A stretch of 64,000 nt of DNA from Limnephilus marmoratus. Its lineage: Eukaryota; Arthropoda; Insecta; Trichoptera; Limnephilidae. A program made the position numbers and the translations under genes. Under the pieces are notes generated by a model. It was not told where the DNA came from, did not search any database, and worked only from the letters and a program-made list of their open reading frames with translations. The first letter of the stretch is position 1. Each line of letters opens with the position of its first letter. Below, one piece after another: positions 55,205-64,000 of this stretch. The stretch is from contig OU862912.1 in NCBI GenBank assembly GCA_917880885.1, positions 49,525,117 through 49,589,116 of the forward strand. Direction: 5' to 3'.

Positions 55205-57940
55205 ATGTAAAATTAATTCATTAGTCGAGGTTAACACATTCAGCTGTTGGGTTTAAAATTGTCAAAATCGCTATTCTCTGCCCTTCATCTTTAATCCGCT
55301 TTGTTAAAATTTGTTGAAGCATCCCTATATAACATTGCGAGTGCGCGCTCTACTATTCCACTCGACATGCTAATAAATGCAGTTCTGTATTGCAAGATTA
55401 CACAACATATTTAATGCTGTTTTATTTCACGAGCTTACAGAAGACAACAAAACAAATAAAAGCGAATAAGCAAACAAATAAAAGACGGACTTAATCCCCG
55501 CAATGCACCGAGCTAACTGGACAGCGGACAGAGAACGGAGGACAGGGGATAGAGAACAGAGGATGGAGGTGTCGTCTCCTACAGCCAAATCGTTCGTGCT
55601 CTTTATATTCAACGCCAGTCACATGCTTAACAGGATTAGCTGGATTTCTTTGTATAAAAGGAGTAGGGAAAACATCAAAAGGGGAATTCAACTCGACAGT
55701 GTTGACAGCGACTACGCTAGATTCCGAAACCAACATTAGATTGGACGAGTTTTAAGTTACAGAAACAAACCAATTTTCTTAATTCTACCAAAAGATCTTC
55801 GAATTCGATTCGTCGTTTGATCAACAGCGAAAGAAGGGATATTGGCGGTAAAGCCATACATGACCGTATTACTAAAGTGGAGATAAACAAAATTAAGGGT
55901 GTGACGCCAAGATGGTTTGTACAAGAATAGCGGATAAACGGAGATAGAAATTTCAGGAAAATATATTTTGCACTAGTGAATGGAAGAAGAAATTGAAGAT
56001 GTTCAAGAAAAGCGTGGCATAATCAAGTGATTCAAATACATCCTTGATTTGGATCGTTTCAAGAGTCGCTACATCAAAAGAGAATGTATTAAACGATGAA
56101 TTCACTTGAATTCACCGGGGAATATTTACAGCGGAACGTTCACCGAGAGGAAAAACATTTTTCATTATTTGGAAATATGTTTTTGGAAGGTTAGATTTGG
56201 TTTTTTAGGTGGCTCCTAGGCGGCAAATATACCGGATACCTTATGAAACGTCGCATGAAATTCAGTAAGTGGTGTTGTGCGGAGACAGGAATTTAAGTGA
56301 CAGTTCAATCTCTCTACCTACAACTTCCTTATAAATGCAGCGATAAGTAGTTATGTTAGTTAGCAATGAATTTAAATATATTTAAACACAGCATGAGGGA
56401 TGTATCACCGTAAATTTTATATGTCTTCCAGAGAAGATTTTTCGCCTCCTCGACTAAGTCAGGATCCAATTTTATCGATAGATTTATCCCAATACAAAGC
56501 AGAGGGTGCAGCTGTCTCAAGAAAGCCAGATCGGAAGATATATTGCCTCAGTGGCGCGGCTAAGAAAGATCTGTGAAAAGGGCTTTCCCGGGAAATATAT
56601 TGTCAGGTCGGGCCGCAAGGACGCGGTGGTCGGATACGGAGCCGATAAATAAAATATATCGTGGAAATATCACACCCTCGTAACTCGTAATGGTGCTTCA
56701 ATGACGCCGCTGATATTGAAAAATTATAATCCGGAGGAGGCGATCATCTCAGACGTACATCAGGATTTATATAATCGGCAGACGTACGAGCGTCGGAGGG
56801 CAACTCCAGTCTGATTCGGCTTCTTAAATTATTAGACAAGTTTTTTCTAGAGCTTTTCATTTAACAAATTACCTGCAGAACTCTACACACGAGATCCTGA
56901 GATTTCCTCTTTAGCCAGTCAAATTCGTGAATACTGAATGAGAGGTGTTTTTAATTAAAGGAAGGTGTAAAAGCTTGAAAAATTCATATTGCCGTAGGGA
57001 GGAAACTCAAAAGTCGACTGATACTTTCACAGCATAATGCAGTCGAGCACAAAAACTGATTATGAAACGACAACCGTGTACGAAAAATGGTAAGCTCGCG
57101 TTTGACGTGGATAAAAGACGCAAGTTCATCGCGTTTGAGTGTTTTACAATTAAATAGCGGTAGAATAAACACAGCACTCCCATCAAACATATTTGTAATT
57201 TTGGTTTATGACTGTTATACAGCCTTAAAGACGAAAGAAAGACAAAAAAGTTTTTGGGTGGCTGCATCGAAATTCTCACGATCGCATCTTTGTGCATTCC
57301 CCTCTTACCCTAAAACATCTGCCTTTATTATTGAGTATTGCCCCATTTAGCCGACCACCATATGAGTCAGGTAAAGTATTAGCATATACACATATACAGC
57401 CAAGGAAAAACCTGCATTTTTTTCGTTTATATTTTCGTCTGTATTTACTGTAATTATAGTTTAGGAATTTTATTCCATAGATATTAAAATCAAATTTTGT
57501 CAACAGATGTGCAAAATTAGCGAAAAATCTAGATGCATCCAATAAATCATGCCAAAGGAACAAACGCGAGAAATACATCTCATCCAATTATCGCTTGCAT
57601 TACCGTATATACGATGAAATATAGCCAGGAGCTGCTGTAATCGACCGAGGTCTGTATGAAATGCCCGCATTAAACCTGATATACAGTACCGTGTCAGACA
57701 TAAATTACATGACACCTCGTGTGGCCCGTCATTAAACATCGAAGCTGCGGATGGTGTTCAATAATAAGAAGAGAACGGCACAGAGAGTGGCGAAGGGCAC
57801 CAAAAAATATATACATATATACCACGGCGAAATTGAACAGTGACGAATATATTTGTACAAAAACCGGTCAAAAATATCCCAACTCTAAAATTTTAACGTT
57901 CAAAGGACGAAAACTGGCAAAGCTTAGGCTTTAACGATAA
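55205..57940. other. Mostly unrecognised; small RTE-like relic at 55945-56110
   Basis: Bases 55945-56110 can be read as RKIYFALVNGRR, SRKAWHNQV with frameshifts, resembling the 31740-32030 lineage. Other ORFs in this stretch (for example 57587-57276 minus) carry no domain I recognise. Confidence 0.4.
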
Positions 57941-57947
57941 CGTTCCG

Positions 57948-58400
57948 GATTTATTTTATTTATTTATTTATTTAAACGCCCATAGAGCTTTTACATAGAA
58001 TGCAGCACATTTTTTTAATTACAGTGAAAAGAATTGGTTTACAAAATACAAATAACATAAAATATATTAAAAACAAAATATAGGTTACATAAAATATAAG
58101 CGTTAACAAAATACAGGTTACATAAAATACAAGAAACAAAATATAGTCCATAAAATATAGGAGTTTACATAAAGTAGGTAATGTTTATAATTGTTTTTCA
58201 CATTAGTTTATGGGATAGGTAGAAATACATAGTTGGCACATATGGCGTTTGAAGTTTGCTAAGTTCAAATTATTCTCAAATACATCCATATTGTTTAAGT
58301 ATTTGTTACCAAGACTATGTAAACGTTGTATTGGAGAATGTAAATCATTGTTCGAATGAGATGTACGTTTATAAAATGTCAACCAGTTTGCCAGTATTGC
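57948..58400 (-). pseudogene. CR1/Jockey-group LINE 3' terminus
   Basis: The left edge is an ATTTATTTATTTATTT tail complement (57953-57975), followed by AACGCCCATAGAGCTTTTAC, the 3'-UTR motif shared with 15075 and 41720. The complement of 58395-58200 reads TSHSNNDLHSPIQRLHSLGN, NMDVFENNLNLANFKRHM and ends with a stop, a LINE C-terminal end. Confidence 0.75.
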
Positions 58401-59310
58401 TTAGGTTTTGACAGTAAAACTGAGGTTTTGCTAGTAAAGAATAGGATTTACCAGTAAATCCGGTAAAGCTTTAGGTTTGTCGGTAAAGCTTAGGAAGTAC
58501 CAGTACTAAAGATAATAATTGGATAACTTGTAAAGCGACGTTTTTGTGAAAAATCACCTCAATGGGGTTGCACAATTACGATTTCCTAAACTAAAGCTAG
58601 GCTATGGTTTTTTAGTAAAGCTTAGGTTTTACCAGATACACAATCATTGGTTTTACTGGAAAAGTTAGGTTTTAACAGAAATGCTTATGTAGGTATTAAT
58701 CAACCAGGTTCATGGGGTGAGTTTTGTCAGACGCAGCCTCATCGCCTTGGCGGGGGATGCGTCTGCTAATCTACTGCGTGGCGGGTGAGAGAGAGAGACT
58801 GGTTGAGGGAGACCGTTTCAACTCTCCAGCCGGACTCTCACACCCATCCCATCGCCTTGCACCGCAGTTGGAGGGATGAATTCATACATTCAGATTCCTA
58901 CCCATCACTCATACCTTTTCCTTCCCAGAACTTTCTCTCCTCCATTTCCCTAAAAAGACCCTACAGGCATCTCCAAAGATGACATACGCTCTCAGGATTT
59001 TTTCCTCGTGGCCTCCTGTGTGGAGTTAATGTAAAAAAAATTATAAAGCGTTTACGGAATGAGTGTGTAAAGTTCGAAGAAAAAACATTTACAAAGGTAA
59101 AGTTGGGTTAGGTTTTAGCAGTGACCTAGCATTTAACGAAATGGTTTTATAAAAGTCCGAATTGAAAGCATTTACACGGAATAAGACATTTTAGCATAGA
59201 TTTCGTAAATCATTACATTTCGAACACTAAAATTTCAGTTTCCATACCATTAAAACGTAAGATTTACCAATTTCCAGGATTTTAGAGTAAAGTACATAAA
59301 TTCGTCGACA
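58395..59310 (+). repeat. Degenerate tandem array (TTAGGTTTTACCAGTAAAGC-like units)
   Basis: Variants of CAGTAAA.CTTAGGTTTTACCA recur irregularly from 58395 to 58695. Similar material (GGTTAGGTTTTAGCAG, AAGATTTACCAATTTCC) continues after the SINE at 58706-59040. The array is split by that SINE and by a GCGCCCTTGAGG-family fragment near 58533-58575. Confidence 0.6.
58706..59040 (+). mobile_element. SINE-like element, copy S7, 5'-truncated
   Basis: Begins at AGGTTCATGGGGTGAG (no head). It has the CTACTGCGTGGCGGGTGAG and CTCTCCAGCCGGACTCTC blocks, then the tail with a damaged hairpin, CTCCTGTGTGGAGTTAATGT and eight A. Confidence 0.88.
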
Positions 59311-59797
59311 CGAAGAAGATTAGTAGAAGTATTTGGCATAAATTAACGAATAACCAAAGCAGAAACGCTATTAATATTAAGTGACCATAATCGACGTGCA
59401 AATATTAATATTTATCGCTTCTCGCAGATTCAGCTCGGACTTAATAATATATTATGAGGGCAAATATAAATTTATGAGTCAGTTAATCTCGGGAAGAGGG
59501 GTGGAGCCGCATGTCCCCAATTCCGCGCCGAGTGCGCTTTGATGTGCATTCCCAGAATATTCTATTTCGATTCTGCATTAAGTGTCCCCTCGTAACTAAG
59601 GAATTCTGCTGCATTTGCGACCGGCTTGTATGCGTCTTTCATATTTAACGCTCCCGTAGAGTGGGTATTTATTCACGGACGATACGAATCAATGCGATGA
59701 GCTAAATAAGCTGAAATGTTGATGGAAGTGGTGGTATAATTTAATTAAATACTGAAAGACAAATAGGGACAAGTACCTATCTATTTGTTGATTCCAA

Positions 59798-60735
59798 GAC
59801 AATTGATCCGGCGACAATTGGCCCGCCGACAGTTGGCCACTGACGATCCCTCGGACATTGTTATTATTGTTAGAAAAAATATATGTATAGTGTATTTTCA
59901 CTCGGACGTATATCCTTTTTTTTTACGTTAACTCCACGCAGGAGGCCCTGAGGAAAATAATTTCCCTCAGGGCCTATGTCATCTGGGATGCTGTGTGGAG
60001 GGTCTTTTTGAGGAGAGGAAGGAATGAACATTGGTCTTGAAGAGACCCATGTTGTAGGAAGGAGGAAACACAGAGGCCGGCAAATCATTCCACAGCCGAG
60101 CTGTTGAACACAAGAAAGAGTCGAAGAAACGACCCGTTCTCATGTGGCAAATGTCAACCGTGTACAAATGTTGGGCACGCGTTTGGCGTGTTTCCCGACT
60201 ATGCACCGGTGCCGAAGGGATCAATGATGCTAGTTCCTCGGAGCATCTTCCATTGTAATACCGGTAGAACAAGGATAGCATTCCCACTCGACGCCTGTGC
60301 TCTAAAGATTGCAATCCGTCTGTTAAGATGGGAGAATCTATCAAATGGTCCGCCCGTTTCTGCACAGAGTCGAGGGTATTTTTCAGGTATTTTGGAGCTC
60401 CAGACCAGAGGTGGCTGCCAAATTCAACCGTGGGGCGCACTTGTGATTTGTACAGGGTTAGTAGTTGTGTACTATTAAAGTATCTGCGGGCCCTGTACAG
60501 TACGCCCAGTTTCTGTGAGGCTAACTTTACTCTGGCTTCGATGGAGCCCCCATACTTGAGCTGATACCCCCATACCATATCTTTGCATACTTACTTAAAG
60601 AAATAATCTTTTAGGGGATCAACTGTCAGAGTGATCAACTGTCCACCGAATCAACTGTCGGGGGGTCAACTGTCAGGGAGATCAACTGTCGGCGGACCAA
60701 CTGTCTTCGGGCCATTTGTCGCCGGATCAATTGTC
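59798..60735. mobile_element. Foldback-like element: inverted minisatellite arms flanking a LINE
   Basis: The left arm 59798-59850 (GACAATTGATCCGGCGACAA...) is the inverse of the outer part of the right arm 60616-60735 (...CGCCGGATCAATTGTC). Each arm is a tandem array of ~15-bp units near GATCAACTGTCGGCG: about eight in the right arm and three to four in the left. Inverted arms built of short tandem repeats are the hallmark of foldback elements. The LINE at 59916-60590 lies inside. Confidence 0.65.
59916..60590 (-). pseudogene. LINE (partner of the SINE family), best copy L1, reverse transcriptase C-terminus
   Basis: An uninterrupted 199-codon minus ORF (60578-59979) encodes KLASQKLGVLYRARRYF, LLTLYKSQVRPTVEFGSHLW, SGAPKYLKNTLDSVQKRA, LIDSPILTDGLQSLEHRRR, LFYRYYNGRCSEELASLIP, HMRTGRFFDSFL.STARLWND, LPASVFPPSYNMGLFK and ends RPSTQHPR. 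These are the thumb and C-terminal blocks of Jockey-group reverse transcriptases common in insects. The tail hairpin and poly-A follow directly. The RT palm and endonuclease are missing, so it is 5'-truncated but otherwise little decayed. Confidence 0.92.
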
Positions 60736-60739
60736 GGGT

Positions 60740-61790
60740 CACACTTAGTATCAGTCAAAAGTGTTTTGTCGCAATAATTCTAACACCATCTACACATATA
60801 TTTTTTAAGACAACTTCGAGAACATTCTGTATTTTTTTACTAAGCGTGGCGAAGACCTGTTAACGTTCCGGTTCAAGATGGCGGTCATTTAAACCTGTCG
60901 TTCGCCGCAGTACCAGATAAACACATCATAAAAAATCTTTGAATATAAGTAATTATTGTGAGGAAAGTACTTATGTTAAATTTACAAAAACATAATTTTG
61001 CAAAAAACATGTAAATTATTGCAAAAATGAATCAGCTGGCGCACGGCGAAAATTTTGCGTCGGCACACGTCGGGAGTTCATTTTAATTTTTAATTTTTTA
61101 AAAGTGAAATCGTATGTTTATTAATTAAGTAGGCAGGTGAAGTGCCTACTCACAAATTTTATGATCTTCGAGAAAATTTGGTTTTGGTTCAAAATGAAAA
61201 AAAGAAATCAGAATCATACGTTTTTGGACTACTACTAGTTGATACTACTACTAGTTATTGTATATTAAATAAAAAAAAAATAAAAAAACTAATAATAATA
61301 ATACCAACCAGCTTAGGTAGGTGCATATTATATCGTTAACGCAATAATAATATCGATGAGTACTCCTTTTCACATAGTAATAAAAGCCAGGTCATTATCG
61401 TGGGGAGATTGACCTGCAAAAGTACTAAACCCCTATTTACATGCATAATACACAAAGGCAATCGCTCCGCAAGGGGAAATATGAGAAGCATTAAAATTAT
61501 ACCTTTGGCTGTGAAAATAATTTAGTCTAATGGAAAATTCGCATTACTTCAGCCGGGGTATTTATGTGCAACACGCCATTGCTCCCACAATAAATAATGC
61601 AACAGGAGACAATACCGAACGTGGAACATTGGAAACGAGACTTCAGGAGTCACGCAACAGGGGAAGCGCTTTAGTCGCGTTAACTATAGGCAATGCTTAA
61701 GGCCCCGCTGTCCGAATTTCTACCGATTTCTTACATTTCTCCCTTAAACAATTGAAGTTTTTAAGCTCTTAAAAAAATATATATTTTTGA
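60740..61790. other. No recognised genes
   Basis: AT-rich DNA with chance ORFs only. Confidence 0.35.
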
Positions 61791-62060
61791 ATGTAGCTAT
61801 TACTTTGTGGTTATCCATTATAGAAAAATGAAATAATTTAACTTTGTATAAACCACTTATTTGATGCGCAAATCCGACCGGTTTCGGAACAAATGTTCCT
61901 TCGTCAGGGAAAAGCTTTATAAGCTAATAAGTATGTATAAGCTTTATGTATAAGCTTTCCCTGACGAAGGAACGTTTGTTCCGAAACCGGTCGGATTTGC
62001 GCATCAAATAAGTGGTTTATACAAAGTTAAATTATTTCATTTTTCTAAAAAAATATATGT
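61785..62060. repeat. ~97-bp inverted repeat with hammerhead-like cores on both strands
   Basis: Arms 61821-61919 and 61951-62047 differ at one base and a 1-nt indel. Outer flank ACTTTGTGGTTATCCATTA (61802-61820) and inner ACTTTGTATAAACCACTTAT mark it as the same family as 28041 and 32230. The spacer contains TATAAGCTTTATG repeats. Confidence 0.9.
61958..61995 (+). ncRNA. Hammerhead ribozyme candidate with GUC cleavage triplet
   Basis: Stem I TCC/GGA, CTGACGA (61961-61967), extra A, stem II GGAAC/GTTCC with GTTT loop, GAAA (61983-61986), stem III within ACCGGT, then C17 (61992). The predicted site is the canonical GUC. The left arm carries the mirror copy (about 61875-61912) with one loop difference. 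The 3-bp stem I is short and may need partner arms or dimers. Confidence 0.62.
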
Positions 62061-62239
62061 TATTTTTGAAGATAATGTCTAGATGCTGCCCACGCTGAAA
62101 CGCAAATTATATGAAATTCCCTTGATAGAAAAAAAATCGCAAAGTATGCTCCGAAAATTATTATAAACACGTTTGTTTCAGTTATTTTACAAGTTATAAT
62201 TGTGAAAAAATTCAAAATGTTTCTTTAAATGTTACTTAA

Positions 62240-62400
62240 GGGAACGTACCCATACTACGTGACCAACATTTTGCAATTTTTAACCCCCCCCCCCCTCCCC
62301 CCGGTGACCAAAAACCTATGGCCGCCGCCGCTCATTTGTACCAAGCGTGACATTTTGAAGACCCCCCCCCAAACGTGTCACGTAGTATGGGTACATTCCC
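62240..62400. mobile_element. Poly-C MITE, PIF/Harbinger-like, copy 2
   Basis: GGGAACGTACCCATACTACG at the left and its complement at the right with one change, and a C-run pair inside as in copy 1. The flanks are TAA (left) and TAG (right), an imperfect trinucleotide duplication. Confidence 0.75.
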
Positions 62401-62748
62401 TAGGATACCTTCCACGAGAATTTTGCTCTATTTTCATAGAGTCGTGTTTTATTAAACATTTTCGCAATTTTCGCATCGATTTTCATGCTTTAAATGTTAG
62501 CGCTCTCCTCTAACATTCGTAATTTCATATCTCTCCATCTTTTTCTTTTTGAGCCCGGTTGCGTGGCCTTAAATGACTGCCATATCACAAAATGTGGACA
62601 GAAAAGATAGCATTCACACCTGCTTCAAAATTAATTTAGTTAAATGGTGTTAGCTACATACCGCACGAACGTATACACATTTTTAACATGTCGAGTGAAT
62701 GGACTGAGAAAGGAGTGCCTAGTAGATGATTAATATGAGGAGATAATA

Positions 62749-63030
62749 TTTTTTTTTTTTTTACATTAGTTCCACGCAGGAGGCCCCGAGGAAAATAATT
62801 TCACTCAGGACCTATATCATCTTGGGTGATGCTGTGTGGAAGGTCTTTTTAAGGAAGGAAAGGATAGGAAGTTTTGGAAAAGAAAAGGGGTGAACGTATG
62901 AATCCATCCCTCCAACCGCGGTGCAAGGCGATGGGTCGAAAGATTCCGACTGGAGAGGATAAAAGTCCTCCTTCAACCAGTCTCTCCATATCTGGCCCGC
63001 TACGCTACGCAATAGATTAGCAGACACATC
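62749..63030 (-). mobile_element. SINE-like element, copy S8, 5'-truncated
   Basis: Poly-T (62749-62762), TTCCACGCAGGAGGCCC, hairpin, then body to GATTAGCAGACACATC, where SINE homology ends abruptly against the LINE reading frame that starts at 63034. Confidence 0.88.
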
Positions 63031-63033
63031 TAA

Positions 63034-64000
63034 AAAAGATCTGAATACTGGGTCAATAAAATTGACTCTGAGCGGAAAAATCCACGACGTCTCTGGAACT
63101 CCGTTAAAACTGTCATTGCTGATAATACCGTGCAAACCTCTACAGACATTACTCCGCAGGCCTTTTCTAAGTTTTTCTATGAAAAAATAGAATCCATTCG
63201 CGCCTCCACATCTTCTGCCCCCCCACCAATATTTACAGCCAATTCCAAATGTTCCCTGTCATCATTTAAACCTACAACGCTAGAAGAAGTAGGAAGGTTA
63301 ATTTTAAGTTCGCCTAATAAACAATGTGTTCTTGACCCTATCCCAACTTGGCTCCTCAAGAAATGTAGCGACGTGTTGGCTCCCTTCCTGGTTCACGTGT
63401 TTAATAAGTCCTTAAGTACAGGTGACTTCCCAGAACCACTTAAGTCTGCAGTAGTCACCCCAATCATTAAAAAACCGCAGCTTGATGCCGACAATTTGGG
63501 TAACTACCGACCTGTGTCAAATCTGCCTTTCTTAGCGAAACTACTTGAAAAAATTGTTGCTTCCCAAATAACTTCCCACTTAAACGTGAACAAATTATTT
63601 ACTGATCATCAATCCGCATATCGCAAGTTCCACTCAACAGAAACCGGATTACTTCGTGTCCTGTCAGACATAACTCTTGCCATAGAATCAGGTAAGTTAG
63701 CCCTTCTTTCGCTTTTAGATATGAGCGCCGCATTTGACACCATTGACCACAACTTCCTTATTAAGAGACTAGAAGTAACATTTGGTTTACAGTCTAACAT
63801 AAAAAAATGGCTAAAATCTTATCTATGCAATCGCTCTCAAGCGGTAAAAGTTGGAAACAAACAGTCCAACTTCACGAAACTCTCTTCAGGGGTACCTCAG
63901 GGATCCGTTTTGGGTCCACTTCTTTTCATTCTTTTTACAAATGATGTCGCAAAAATTATCGAGTCATTTGGTCTCTTATCTCACTGTTATGCTGACGATC
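63034..64000 (+). CDS. CR1/L2-group LINE reverse transcriptase, partial (runs off the window)
   Basis: One open frame runs from a stop at 63031-63033 to the window edge, over 320 codons without interruption. It reads EYWVNKIDSERKNPRRLWNS, then VLDPIPTWLLKKC, LKSAVVTPIIKKP, NYRPVSNLPFLAKLLEKIV, LFTDHQSAYRKFHSTETGLL, LLDMSAAFDTIDH (catalytic motif A), SSGVPQGSVLGPLLF (motif B region) and finally HCYADD (motif C with the two catalytic aspartates). The RT fingers and palm therefore look intact. The endonuclease is absent upstream because the frame abuts the SINE at 63030, so this copy is 5'-truncated or rearranged. Thumb and 3' end lie beyond the window. Confidence 0.93.

Noticed and set aside
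60104..60478. 124-codon plus ORF opposite the LINE ORF
   Set aside because: Antisense shadow of the reverse-transcriptase frame at 59979-60578.
1..64000. CRISPR arrays, operons, Shine-Dalgarno sites, phage or plasmid features
   Set aside because: None seen. Gene density, repeat types and composition are those of a eukaryotic nuclear genome.

Overview
This is eukaryotic, strongly AT-rich, intergenic or deep-intronic DNA from an arthropod, most likely an insect. The evidence is the mix of repeats: several non-LTR retrotransposon (LINE) lineages, tRNA-derived SINEs, a Penelope-like element, hAT and TA-target MITEs, and short TTAGG-type arrays. I found no prokaryotic features, and no host protein-coding gene that I can defend. 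Almost every recognisable coding stretch is a fragment of a mobile element.

Layout. 0-5 kb: a degenerate RTE-like LINE end (minus strand), a composite inverted duplication, an interrupted SINE, and an 807-bp hAT element with a transposase remnant and perfect 8-bp target duplications. 5-20 kb: mostly unique AT-rich DNA with LINE ends at 9.4, 10.4, 15.1 and 18.3 kb, an interrupted SINE at 17.1-17.8 kb, and a GC-richer patch with E-box and kappaB-like motifs at 8.44-8.64 kb. 20-31 kb: putative TIR elements (20.6-21.5 and 24.1-25.25 kb), the C-terminus of a Penelope-like element followed closely by a hammerhead-like motif (28.2-28.5 kb), and a MITE at 29.87-30.24 kb. 31-36 kb: two LINE ends, a hammerhead-bearing inverted repeat, and a hAT MITE nested inside a TA-type MITE. 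36-48 kb: a long CA microsatellite, LINE ends, and SINE copies with nested insertions. 48-57 kb: tRNA-headed SINEs, a perfect 101-bp inverted repeat carrying a hammerhead fold on each strand, a poly-C MITE and a CpG-rich island. 57-64 kb: LINE ends, a foldback-like minisatellite inverted repeat with a LINE inside it, another hammerhead inverted repeat, a second poly-C MITE, and an open reverse-transcriptase reading frame that runs off the right edge.

Two systems stand out. (1) A ribozyme family: at least four loci (28.46, 32.30, 49.83-50.06 and 61.82-62.05 kb) carry CUGANGA / stem II / GAAA / very short stem III / H17 cores expected of type-I hammerheads, three of them in or beside long inverted repeats. 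One lies about 95 bp downstream of a recognisable Penelope-like ORF end, which links the family to that retroelement class. (2) A SINE-LINE partnership: a ~475-bp SINE-like family (eight copies) and a LINE (three copies) share the same last ~100 bp, including a CCCTGAGG...CCTCAGGG hairpin and a poly-A tail. This is what is expected if the SINE is mobilised by the LINE's reverse transcriptase.
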